A stretch of 64,000 nucleotides of DNA from Streptomyces albireticuli. Lineage in GTDB: Bacteria > Actinomycetota > Actinomycetes > Streptomycetales > Streptomycetaceae. The stretch spans positions 124,001-188,000 of the forward strand of contig NZ_JAJQQS010000015.1 in the NCBI RefSeq assembly GCF_021228125.1. Reading direction: 5' to 3'. Positions 33,324-41,250 of the stretch are shown here, in pieces. A program made the translations under genes and the position numbers. A model generated the notes under the pieces. It did no database searches and was not told where the DNA came from. It was given only the letters and a program-made list of their open reading frames with translations. Numbering within the stretch: position 1 is the stretch's first letter; each line of letters begins with the position of its first letter.

Positions 33324-34789
33324 GCGGACTGCTGCGCCTCGTACCCGGCGAACCCGAACCCGCCCACGACCTCGCGGTGACGGCCGACACGGCCCGCCCG
33401 AGACCCCGGCCGCGCTGGGCGGCCGACCCCGTCGACCAACTGGCCGAGGAACTCGCCGAGGTGTGCGCGGCCGCCGTGCACCCCGACGAGATCGCGGCCG
33501 TCCTGGAGGCCGACGGCCTCACCGGTGAGCAGATCACCGAGCGCTACGGCCGCTCCGACGCCTTCGAGCTGGCCGCCGAACTCTACGCCCGGGTGCCCCG
33601 CAGCCACCCCGAACCCGCCCCGCGCGCCGACCCCTGGAAGGCGCACCCCGGCCGCTTCGCCCTCAGGGCCCTGGTCTTCACCCTGCCCGGCTTCGGCTAC
33701 GCGCTGGGCGCACCGCTGATGACCGGGGCCCGCGACGGCTACGGCCTGCCCGCGGGCACCGCCGGACTGGTCTCCTCCGCCCTGTTCGCCTGGGCCTGGA
33801 ACCAGGGGCTCGCCCACCGGGCGTACGTCCGCCTCGCGGCGGGCGGCCGCCCGGCGGCCGCCCGCTGCCTGAGCTGGGGCGCGCCCCTCGGCGCGCTCCT
33901 CGCCACCGCCGCCGCGCTCCTCGCACCCGGCCCGGCGGGCCCCATGGGCACCACCTGTTTCGCGGCCGGCCAGGCCCTCTACCTGGCGGCGGCCACCGTG
34001 CTGCTGGTCCTCGGCCACGAACGGCTGCTGCTGCTCACCCTGGCGCCGACCGCCGCCGGGGGAGTCCTGCTCCTCTTCCTCCAGCCACCGTCCGTCCTCC
34101 GCGTCCCGCTGCTGCTCGCCACCCTCGGCGGGGTCCTCGGCGTGGCCGCCCACCGGATCCTGCGCGCCCGCGAGGACGGGGCACGGGGCGCCGCGTCGCC
34201 CGGCCCGTCGCCCCTCGCCTCGCTCCCTTACGGCCTGTTCGGCCTGGGCTGCGGCGTCCTGACGACTCTCGCCGCGCTCGGCGACGTGCTGCGCCGCAGC
34301 CCGGGGGCGGCCACCGCGGGCGCCGCCGTCATCGCGCTCACCCTCAGCATGGGAGCCGCGGAATGGCTGCTCTACCGCTGCCGGGGCACCGCCCTGAAGG
34401 CGCTCGCCCGCGCCACGACCACCCGCGGCATGCTGCTGGGGGCCGTCCGGGTGCTCGCCCTGTGCGTGGCCGGATATCTCGCCGCGCTCACCGTTCTGGC
34501 GTTCGCCACCGCGCTGTTGTGGGAGGATGGCCCACCCCTGACCGCCCCGCGGCTCACCGCCCTGCTGGCGCTCGGGGCGGTCCTGTGGACCGGGCTGCTG
34601 CTCCAGGCGTTCGGTGTCGCGTGGACCCCGGCCGCGCTGTGTCTGGCCGCCGCGGGCGCCGAGTCGGCCGCGCTCGCCCTGCGGATCTCCACCCCGGCTA
34701 CTGTCCAGCTCCTGGTCTGCACGGGCGCGGCCGCCGCCCTGCTCACCGTCGCCACCGCCCTGCTGGGCCGGCTGACGACCCACCGCTGA
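33320..34789 (+). CDS. PelG-like polytopic membrane protein
   Basis: A 489-aa protein with a cytosolic N-terminal part of about 110 residues (EELAEVCAAAVHPDEIAAVL, ITERYGRSDAFELAAELYAR), followed by about eleven or twelve hydrophobic segments (for example ALYLAAATVLLVLG, LLLLTLAPTAAGGVLLLF, LLTVATALLGRL). Position and overlap with the pelF-like gene, size and topology fit PelG, the flippase/synthase partner that translocates the polymer. Sequence similarity to proteobacterial PelG is not obvious by eye, so the assignment rests on context. No PelD- or PelE-like gene is present. Confidence 0.65.
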   Translation: MSGLLRLVPGEPEPAHDLAVTADTARPRPRPRWAADPVDQLAEELAEVCAAAVHPDEIAAVLEADGLTGEQITERYGRSDAFELAAELYARVPRSHPEPAPRADPWKAHPGRFALRALVFTLPGFGYALGAPLMTGARDGYGLPAGTAGLVSSALFAWAWNQGLAHRAYVRLAAGGRPAAARCLSWGAPLGALLATAAALLAPGPAGPMGTTCFAAGQALYLAAATVLLVLGHERLLLLTLAPTAAGGVLLLFLQPPSVLRVPLLLATLGGVLGVAAHRILRAREDGARGAASPGPSPLASLPYGLFGLGCGVLTTLAALGDVLRRSPGAATAGAAVIALTLSMGAAEWLLYRCRGTALKALARATTTRGMLLGAVRVLALCVAGYLAALTVLAFATALLWEDGPPLTAPRLTALLALGAVLWTGLLLQAFGVAWTPAALCLAAAGAESAALALRISTPATVQLLVCTGAAAALLTVATALLGRLTTHR

Positions 34790-34845
34790 CGTTCCGTCAT
34801 CACGGCACCACCCGCTCACCGTTCCGTCCCCGAGGGAGATCCGCC

Positions 34846-35847
34846 ATGCCCGCAACCGCACCCGTAGCCGTCACCGGCGCCGAAGGATTCATCGGCTCGC
34901 ACCTGGTCGAGGCGCTCGTCGCCGCCGGCCACCAGGTCCGCGCCATGGTGCAGTACAACTCCTTCTCGTCCTACGGCTGGCTGGAGTCGCTCTCCGAAGA
35001 GGTGATGTCCCACGTCGACGTCGTCCTCGGCGACGTCCGCGACCCCGGCTCCGTCCAGGGCCTGGTGACCGGCACCGAAGCCGTCTACCACCTCGCCGCG
35101 CTGATCGCGATCCCCTACTCCTACCGCGCCCCGCACAGCTATGTGGAGACCAACGTCACGGGCACCCTCAACGTCCTCGAAGCCGTGCGCCACCTCGGCA
35201 TACCCCGCCTGGTGCACACCTCCACCAGCGAGACGTACGGCACCGCGCGGACCGTGCCGATCTCCGAGGACCACCCCATCAACACCCAGTCGCCCTACGC
35301 CGCCTCCAAGGCCGGCGGCGACCGGCTCGCCGACAGCTACCACGCCAGCTTCGGCGTCCCTGTGGTCACTCTGCGCCCCTTCAACACCTTCGGCCCCCGC
35401 CAGTCCATGCGCGCGGTCATCCCCACCGTCATCGGACAGGTCGCCGCCGGAGAGCGCGTCATCACCCTCGGGGACCTGCGCCCCACCCGTGACTTCAGCT
35501 ACGTCGCGGACACCGTGGCCGCCTTCCTCGCCGTCGGCACCGCCCCGGCCGACGCCGTCGTCGGCCGCACCTTCAACTCCGGTACCGGCGAGGAGATCTC
35601 CATCGGCGACCTCGTCTCCCTGATCGGCAAGATCATGGACGCCGAACTCGACGTCCGCTCCGACGAGGAGCGCGTCCGGCCCGCCGCCTCCGAGGTGATG
35701 CGGCTGGTCTGCGACGCCTCCCGGCTGCGCGCCGCCACCGGCTGGGCCCCCGCCCACACCCTGGAGACCGGCCTGGCGCGCACCGTCGACTTCTTCCGCG
35801 ACCCGAACAACCTCGCCCGGTACAAGGCCGGCATCTACAACGTCTGA
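34846..35847 (+). CDS. NAD-dependent sugar-nucleotide epimerase/4,6-dehydratase (extended SDR, LegB-like)
   Basis: A 333-aa enzyme acting on an NDP-sugar. The Rossmann motif VTGAEGFIGSHL is at the N-terminus, and the active-site pair lies in TSETYG and SPYAASKAGGDRLA (YxxxK). The segment AMVQYNSFSSYGWLESL is characteristic of LegB-type 4,6-dehydratases acting on N-acetylated sugars. RPFNTFGPRQSMRAVIPTVI follows. ATG 34846 has GAGGGAGA at 6 nt. In this operon it probably prepares the activated amino sugar for the PelF-like transferase; whether it epimerises (as Uge3 in fungi) or dehydrates cannot be decided here. Confidence 0.85.
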   Translation: MPATAPVAVTGAEGFIGSHLVEALVAAGHQVRAMVQYNSFSSYGWLESLSEEVMSHVDVVLGDVRDPGSVQGLVTGTEAVYHLAALIAIPYSYRAPHSYVETNVTGTLNVLEAVRHLGIPRLVHTSTSETYGTARTVPISEDHPINTQSPYAASKAGGDRLADSYHASFGVPVVTLRPFNTFGPRQSMRAVIPTVIGQVAAGERVITLGDLRPTRDFSYVADTVAAFLAVGTAPADAVVGRTFNSGTGEEISIGDLVSLIGKIMDAELDVRSDEERVRPAASEVMRLVCDASRLRAATGWAPAHTLETGLARTVDFFRDPNNLARYKAGIYNV

Positions 35848-35898
35848 CGCGAGGGCACCGCTCGCCCGTCACGTCACCCACGCAGAGAGGACGGCATC

Positions 35899-36612
35899 AT
35901 GCACGTAGTCATACTTGCCGGAGGCAAGGGCGTCCGGCTCCGCCCGTACACGACCGCGCTCCCCAAGCCCCTGGTGCCCATCGGCGAGGAGCACGCGATC
36001 CTGGAGATCGTGATGCGCCAGCTGGCCGGGGCGGGCTTCACCAGCTGCACCCTGGCCATCGGCCACCTCGGCCACATCATCCGCGCCTACGTCGGCGACG
36101 GCTCCCAGTGGGGCATGAAGGTGGACTACACCACCGAGGAGAGCCCGCTGGGCACCATGGGACCCCTCCTCACCATGCTCGACAGGCTGCCCGAGCACTT
36201 TCTGGCGATGAACGGGGACATCCTCACCGACCTGGACTTCGGCGACGTGTACCGCTCGCACGTGACCTCCGGGGCGCCGCTGACCATCGCCACGTACGCC
36301 CGTCAGGTCAGCATCGACTTCGGGGTGCTGACCACCGACTCCGGCCGGGTCGTCGGCTTCGCCGAGAAGCCCAGCATCGACTACCGCGTCTCCATGGGCG
36401 TCTACGGCGTCTCCCGCGCGGCGCTGACCCGCTACACCCCGGGCCTTCCGCTGGGCTTCGACGAGCTCGTGCTGGACATGCTGGAGGACCGGACGCCGCC
36501 GCACGCCTACGAGTTCGACGGCTACTGGCTCGACATCGGCCGTCCCGACGACTACGACCGGGCCAACAAGGAGTTCTCCCTGCACCGCGACATGCTGATC
36601 AAGGGAGCGTGA
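35899..36612 (+). CDS. Sugar-1-phosphate nucleotidyltransferase
   Basis: A 237-aa GT-A-fold nucleotidyltransferase. The N-terminal signature LAGGKGVRLRPYTTALPKPL binds the NTP and sugar phosphate; FLAMNGDILTDLDF carries the metal Asp; GFAEKPSIDYRVSMGVYG and FDGYWLDIGRPDDYDRAN are standard for RmlA/mannose-1-phosphate guanylyltransferase relatives. It lacks the left-handed beta-helix of longer homologues. A GAGAGGA ribosome site precedes the ATG. It would make the NDP-sugar used by the adjacent dehydratase; base specificity is not readable. Confidence 0.87.
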   Translation: MHVVILAGGKGVRLRPYTTALPKPLVPIGEEHAILEIVMRQLAGAGFTSCTLAIGHLGHIIRAYVGDGSQWGMKVDYTTEESPLGTMGPLLTMLDRLPEHFLAMNGDILTDLDFGDVYRSHVTSGAPLTIATYARQVSIDFGVLTTDSGRVVGFAEKPSIDYRVSMGVYGVSRAALTRYTPGLPLGFDELVLDMLEDRTPPHAYEFDGYWLDIGRPDDYDRANKEFSLHRDMLIKGA

Positions 36613-36621
36613 CCGGTCCGC

Positions 36622-37524
36622 ATGCGCATCCTCGTCCTGGGCGCCACCGGCTTCCTGGGCCGGCACGCCGTCGAGAGCCTGCGCGCCCTCCCGGGCGCGC
36701 GGGTGATCGTCGGCGGCCGCACCCCGGAGGCCGGCCCGGCCGTCGACCTCACCGCCGACCCCGCCCGCCTCGTCACCGCGGTCCGCGAGACCGCCCCGCA
36801 CGCAGTCGTCAACTGCGCGGGCGCGGTCGGCGGCAGCGCCACGACCCTCATCGGCGTCAACGCCCAGGGCCCCGCGGCCCTCTGCGACGCCCTGTCCGAG
36901 GCGGCCCCCGGCGCCCGCCTCGTCCACCTCGGCTCCGCCGCGGAGTACGGCGCCGCCGACGGTGAACGGCCCGCCGCCGAGACCGGACCCGCCCGGCCGC
37001 TCGGCCTCTACGGCGTCTCCAAGCTGGCCGGCACCCTCGCGGTGACCGGATCCGGCCTCGACGCCGTCGTCCTGCGGGTCTTCAACCCCGTCGGCCCCGG
37101 GGCGCCGCGCGGCTCCCTGCCCGGCCGGCTCGCCGCCGAACTGCGCGCCGCCGGCCCCGGCGGCCGGGTGAGGGTCGGCGACCTCTCCGCGCACCGCGAC
37201 TTCGTCGACGCCCGCGACGTGGCCGAGGCCGTCGCCCGCGCCGTCACCGCGCCGGGACCGCTGCCCCCCGTCCTCAACGTCGGCAGCGGCACCGCGCGGC
37301 CCGTCCGGGAGCTCGCCCGGGGGCTCGTCGCCGCGGCCGGCTTCGACGGCCGGCTGGAGGAGGACGGCGACGGCTCACCACGTTCCGCCGCCGTGCCCTG
37401 GCAGCGGGCGGACCTCGCCCTCACGGCCCGCACCCTGGGCTGGACACCGGCCCGGCCGCTCGCCGAATCCCTCGCCGACCTCTGGGCCGAGACCCTGGCC
37501 GGGACCGGGGAGCGCGCGCGGTGA
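36622..37524 (+). CDS. NAD-dependent epimerase/dehydratase or 4-ketoreductase (SDR)
   Basis: A 300-aa extended SDR. ATG 36622 (MRILVLGATGFLGRHA) begins directly with the cofactor motif GATGFLG. The catalytic region is VHLGSAAEYGAADGE and LGLYGVSKLAGTLAV (YxxxK). The remainder, AHRDFVDARDVAEAVARAV and LNVGSGTARPVRELARGL, is typical of sugar-nucleotide reductases and epimerases. The preceding gene ends 9 nt upstream and its stop overlaps the next start, so it belongs firmly to the operon. With the LegB-like gene it could complete a dehydration/reduction route to a deoxy amino sugar (inference). Confidence 0.83.
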   Translation: MRILVLGATGFLGRHAVESLRALPGARVIVGGRTPEAGPAVDLTADPARLVTAVRETAPHAVVNCAGAVGGSATTLIGVNAQGPAALCDALSEAAPGARLVHLGSAAEYGAADGERPAAETGPARPLGLYGVSKLAGTLAVTGSGLDAVVLRVFNPVGPGAPRGSLPGRLAAELRAAGPGGRVRVGDLSAHRDFVDARDVAEAVARAVTAPGPLPPVLNVGSGTARPVRELARGLVAAAGFDGRLEEDGDGSPRSAAVPWQRADLALTARTLGWTPARPLAESLADLWAETLAGTGERAR

Positions 37525-38339
37525 GCCGCCCGGCCACCGGAGCCCGCCGCCGCGCCGGCCGCGCGGGCCTTCTCGTGCCGCTCTACGTCCACCCGGCGAC
37601 CGACCCCGGGGCGTGGGCCGCGCTGGTGGCCGCCGCGCCCCGGCTCCGCGCCGTGGTGCTCAACGCCGCCGACGGGCCGGGCCGGATCCCCGACCCGGCG
37701 TTCACCGGGGCCGTGGCCGGGCTGCGGGGCGCGGGCGTGCCCGTACTCGGTTACGTCGACACCGCCTACGGGCACCGCCCGGCCCGCGAGGTCGTCGGCG
37801 ACATCCGCCGGCACCGCAAGTGGTACGGCGTCGACGGCGTCTTCCTGGACCAGGCGGCGGCCGGCCCGGGGGAGCTGCCGTACTACCGCCGGCTGGTCCG
37901 GCTGGCCAGGGCGCTGGGCGCGGGCACCGCCGTCCTCAACCCCGGCACCCACCCCGACCCGGGCTACGCCCACCTGGCCGACGTCCTCGTCACCTTCGAG
38001 GGCGACTGGGAGGACTACCGGGGCGCCGGCGTCCCCGCCTGGACCGCCGACCATCCCCCGGAGCGCTTCTGCCACCTCGTCCACGGGGTGCCGGAGGAGC
38101 ACACGGCCCTGGTCGCCCGCACCGCCGAGCGGCGGGGCGCGGCGGTGCACTGCGCGGTGCCGGGTACGGGCGCCAACCCGTGGCGGAGCGTGCCGGGGGC
38201 CGCGCGGACGGATCCGGGAGCGGCACGGGAGACCGCTCCGGGACCGGGACCGACACCGGGAACACCGGGAACAGGAACACCGGGAACAGCGACGGACAGA
38301 GCACCGGCGGCCACGCCGGAAAGGGAAGGTGCGCGGTGA
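37521..38339 (+). CDS. Spherulin-4/GH135-like protein (Sph3-type)
   Basis: A 272-aa protein of the spherulation-specific family 4, the family of Aspergillus Sph3, a GH135 glycosidase required for galactosaminogalactan. The start LLVPLYVHPATDPGAWAALV, VLGYVDTAYGHRP, WYGVDGVFLDQAAAGP (about residues 105-115) and VLVTFEGDWEDYRG are the conserved strands of the TIM-like barrel. Sph3 has Asp-Glu at the FLD position; here it is Asp-Gln. I see no signal peptide or membrane anchor, so as written the protein is cytoplasmic. A Pro/Gly/Thr-rich tail follows the domain. GTG 37521 overlaps the previous stop. Confidence 0.78.
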   Translation: MSRPATGARRRAGRAGLLVPLYVHPATDPGAWAALVAAAPRLRAVVLNAADGPGRIPDPAFTGAVAGLRGAGVPVLGYVDTAYGHRPAREVVGDIRRHRKWYGVDGVFLDQAAAGPGELPYYRRLVRLARALGAGTAVLNPGTHPDPGYAHLADVLVTFEGDWEDYRGAGVPAWTADHPPERFCHLVHGVPEEHTALVARTAERRGAAVHCAVPGTGANPWRSVPGAARTDPGAARETAPGPGPTPGTPGTGTPGTATDRAPAATPEREGAR

Positions 38340-39286
38340 GCGCGACGCGTCGACGAGGCCGGGGAGCCTGGGCGGTGGCAGCGCTGCTGCTCCTCGCGGG
38401 CTGCTCCGCCACGGACTCCGGTGCGGAGCCCGAGCGGCCGGAGGAAGGCCGTACGCCCTCGGCCGGCGGTTCGGCGCCGCCCTCGGCGGGGGGACGGACA
38501 CCGGCCCCGGACCGTACGCCCTCCGGCTCCCCCTTCGCCTCCCCGCCGGGCTCCGCCGCTCCCTCGGCCTCCACGGAGCGGGCCGGGCGCTGGCAGCCCC
38601 GGCCCGGCACGCGCTGGCAGTGGCAGCTCGACGGGAAGGTCGACACCGGTGTGGACGTCCCCGTCTACGACATCGACGGGTTCGAGAACTCCGCCGAGAC
38701 CGTCGCCCGGCTGCACGCCGACGGCCGGAAGGTGATCTGCTACATCAACGCCGGTGCCTGGGAGGACTTCCGGCCCGACCACGACGCGTTCCCCAAGGGG
38801 CTGCTGGGCGCGAACAACAAGGGCTGGGACGGGGAGAAGTGGCTGGACATCCGCCGTCTCGACGAGCTCCGGCCGATCATGGCGGCCCGGTTCGACATGT
38901 GCCGGAAGAAGGGCTTCGACGCCGTCGAGCCGGACCTCACCGAGGCGTACCGCAACCGCTCGGGCTTCCCGCTGACGAGCGCCCATCAGCTCGCGTTCAA
39001 CCGGATGCTCGCACGGCTCGCCCATGAGCGGGGCCTGGCCATCGGCCTCAAGAACGACCTCGACCAGATCCCGGAGCTGGTGTCGGACTTCGACTTCGCC
39101 GTGAACGAGCAGTGCGCGCAGTACGACGAGTGCGGGCGGCTGGCACCCTTCACCAAGAACGGGAAGGCGGTTTTCCATGTCGAGTACGAGCTGAAGCCGG
39201 GCGAATTCTGCGGTACGGCCGAGAAGCTCGGCCTCAGCTCGATGCGCAAGAAACTGGAACTGGACTCTTGGCGGCAGCCCTGCTGA
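38336..39286 (+). CDS. GH114 lipoprotein (Ega3-like endo-alpha-1,4-polygalactosaminidase)
   Basis: A 316-aa lipoprotein with lipobox LLLAGC near the N-terminus, then a Ser/Pro/Gly-rich linker to about residue 90, then a GH114 barrel. Motifs: VPVYDIDGFENSAETVARL, VICYINAGAWEDFRPD, KGFDAVEPDLTEAY (about 192-205) and DFAVNEQCAQYDEC (about 254-266). The Asp and Glu in the last two correspond to the catalytic pair of Ega3-type enzymes. GH114 cleaves alpha-1,4-linked galactosamine polymers, so it would trim or release the locus product at the cell surface. GTG 38336 overlaps the upstream stop. Confidence 0.87.
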   Translation: MSATRRRGRGAWAVAALLLLAGCSATDSGAEPERPEEGRTPSAGGSAPPSAGGRTPAPDRTPSGSPFASPPGSAAPSASTERAGRWQPRPGTRWQWQLDGKVDTGVDVPVYDIDGFENSAETVARLHADGRKVICYINAGAWEDFRPDHDAFPKGLLGANNKGWDGEKWLDIRRLDELRPIMAARFDMCRKKGFDAVEPDLTEAYRNRSGFPLTSAHQLAFNRMLARLAHERGLAIGLKNDLDQIPELVSDFDFAVNEQCAQYDECGRLAPFTKNGKAVFHVEYELKPGEFCGTAEKLGLSSMRKKLELDSWRQPC

Positions 39287-39373
39287 CCGGCCCGGACGAG
39301 GCCACGGCCCCTGGTGCCGCCCCGCCGCCTCCGCCCGCCGTGCCCCCGGGCGGAGGCGGCGGCGCGGAGCGGG

Positions 39374-39379
39374 CACAAT
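39374..39379 (+). promoter_or_regulatory. -10 element for the YchJ-family gene
   Basis: CACAAT is followed by six bases and GTG 39386, the same spacing as other leaderless candidates here. Confidence 0.35.
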
Positions 39380-39385
39380 CGGAGG

Positions 39386-39808
39386 GTGTCCAGAAAGAAC
39401 AGCCCCCGCCCGCGACCGGCCGCCGTCACGGAAACCTCGCCCTGCCCCTGCGGCCTCGAAGCCACCTACGGTGACTGCTGCGGCGGCCTCCACCGGGGGA
39501 CGCGGACGGCGTCCACGGCCGAGCGGCTGATGCGCTCGCGCTACAGCGCGTTCGCCGTCCACGACGCCGCCTACCTGCTCCGCACCTGGCATCCCTCGAC
39601 CCGCCCCGAAGAGATCGACTTCGATCCGCGGCTGCGCTGGACCCGGCTGGAGATCCTCGGGGCGACGGACGGCACGCCGTTCCACGCGGCAGGCACCGTC
39701 GAGTTCCGCGCCCACTACACCGTGCGGGGCGAGGCGGGCTCCCAGCACGAGAACAGCCGCTTCGCACGGGTGGACGGCGCCTGGGTCTACGTCGACGCCG
39801 TGGAATGA
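39386..39808 (+). CDS. YchJ family (UPF0225) SEC-C motif protein
   Basis: A 140-aa protein. The SEC-C-like zinc motif CPCGLEATYGDCCGG near the N-terminus is followed by AERLMRSRYSAFAVHDAAYL and WHPSTRPEE, the YchJ hallmark. The C-terminal cystatin-like part ends with HENSRFARVDGAWVYVDAVE. GTG 39386 (MSRKNSPRPR) is chosen over a longer in-frame start at 39314, whose extra residues are low-complexity. Family function is poorly defined. It follows the polysaccharide locus by 99 nt but seems to have its own promoter. Confidence 0.87.
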   Translation: MSRKNSPRPRPAAVTETSPCPCGLEATYGDCCGGLHRGTRTASTAERLMRSRYSAFAVHDAAYLLRTWHPSTRPEEIDFDPRLRWTRLEILGATDGTPFHAAGTVEFRAHYTVRGEAGSQHENSRFARVDGAWVYVDAVE

Positions 39809-39814
39809 GCCCCC

Positions 39815-39855
39815 GGCCCGCCGCGGGCACACCCCCGTCGCGCCCGCGGCGGGCC
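39815..39855. terminator. Bidirectional terminator hairpin
   Basis: Arms 39815-39828 and 39842-39855 are perfect 14-bp complements with a 13-nt loop, between the convergent YchJ and beta-propeller genes. Confidence 0.8.
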
Positions 39856-39859
39856 GCCC

Positions 39860-40909
39860 TCAGCGCGCCGCCGGGATGTACGCCATGCCGTGCGCGCCCG
39901 CCTCGCCGGCCCGCTCGACCTCCAGCGTGGTGACCACGCGCATCTCCCGCAGGTCGACGACGGTCACGGTGCTCGACATGACGTTCGCGACATAGCCCGT
40001 CGCGCCGTCCGGCGAGGACGTGATCGTCAGCGGGAACCGGCCGACCGGCACCTGGCCGACGACCTCGAAGGTCTCCGGCGCGAAGACCGTCAGCACCCCG
40101 TCGGTCTGCGTGCCCAGGGCGCTGCCTCCCTCGCCCGGCGTCAGCCGCAGCTCGCCCGCCAGCACCAGACCGGTCACCGTGGTGTGCACGGGGAAGACCA
40201 CCCCTTCGGTGGGCAGCGTCCGCACCACCTCGCCGGTGGCCGCCTCGATCACCCGGATGCCCGGCCGGGCGGCGGGCTCGGAGCCGAAGTCGCCCTTGGG
40301 CGCGGCCACGTGCACGTACCGGCCGTCCGGCGAGACCGCGAGCCCCTCGCTCCCCGGCACGGGGACCCGCCCGGCGAACTCGTCCCGCTCCAGGTCGAGT
40401 ACGGACACGAACGGCGCCTCCTTGTTGGTGGACCAGCCGCGCCGCCCGTCGGGCGAGATCGCGAACCAGTGCGGCCCGTCGGCCATCACCGGGATCCGGT
40501 CGATCCGCTCCAGGGTTCCCGCGTCGAGCACGACCACCCCGCCCGGCTCGGTGTCCGTCGCCTCCACGCTCACGTACAGCCGGTCCCGCTCGCCGTCCAG
40601 GGCGAGCCCGTGCGGCGCGTGGTCCGGCGCCAGGTCGACGACCTTGACGATCTCCAGGGTGTCCACGTCGATGACGGTGAGATCGCGGGCCCGCCCCTGG
40701 TGGGCGTGGTAGTAGCCGGAGACGTAGGTGCCGGCGCAGTACAGCCGGCGCCGGGCGGCGTCGAAGCACAACTCGTGGGGCTGGGCGGGGACATCGAGCA
40801 CCGCCAGCCGCTCATGGGTGACGGCGTCGAAGAAGGTGACGGTCGGGCCGCTCTGGCTCACGACGGCCAGCAGGTCCAGGTGGCTGAAGTTCCTCAGGTC
40901 GCTGTTCAT
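39860..40909 (-). CDS. YncE-like beta-propeller protein
   Basis: A 349-aa protein made of repeated four-stranded blades. Typical units are ERLAVLDVPAQPHELCFDAA, LTVIDVDTLEIVKVVDLAPD, HGLALDGERDRLYVSVEATD and SPDGRYVHVAAPKG, as in YVTN-type propellers. ATG 40909 (MNSDLRNFSHLDLLAVVSQS) is the start that begins with the first blade; the upstream open frame lacks propeller character. No signal peptide is visible, so it is probably cytoplasmic. Such proteins bind ligands or partners; no catalytic role can be given. Confidence 0.83.
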   Translation of the reverse strand: MNSDLRNFSHLDLLAVVSQSGPTVTFFDAVTHERLAVLDVPAQPHELCFDAARRRLYCAGTYVSGYYHAHQGRARDLTVIDVDTLEIVKVVDLAPDHAPHGLALDGERDRLYVSVEATDTEPGGVVVLDAGTLERIDRIPVMADGPHWFAISPDGRRGWSTNKEAPFVSVLDLERDEFAGRVPVPGSEGLAVSPDGRYVHVAAPKGDFGSEPAARPGIRVIEAATGEVVRTLPTEGVVFPVHTTVTGLVLAGELRLTPGEGGSALGTQTDGVLTVFAPETFEVVGQVPVGRFPLTITSSPDGATGYVANVMSSTVTVVDLREMRVVTTLEVERAGEAGAHGMAYIPAAR

Positions 40910-41250
40910 GGCCCGGATCCTCGGCGCCCGCCGCTCCCGGAGCCAGTGCGGCCCGGTCAAGGAACCCTTGTCCCGGACGCAATGTCCCTGGTGGCGACGG
41001 CCGCTGACGGTCCGGCGGCACCCCGTGGACGTGGCCCATCTCACGCCGCGCCGGCCGTCCGGCGAGGTGGGCGCGGCCTTCTCCGCGGGGGGCCACCGGC
41101 CGCCGTACGGGCGTGGAGGGCGGCCGGAAGGCAGCACCACCGGGGCCGCGCGGCCGGGGCGGCGCTCGCCCGACTCGCCCGTACCGCTGGCGGCGCCGCG
41201 CGGACCCCAGGATGATCGGAGCCCGACGGCGACCACAGGAGGAGTCCCGT
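40910..41250. other. Divergent promoter region
   Basis: 341 nt between the beta-propeller gene and the CE4 deacetylase gene. An inverted repeat CAAGG-AAC-CCTTG (40958-40970) lies about 50 nt upstream of the propeller start and could be an operator. I see no gene in it. Confidence 0.45.
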
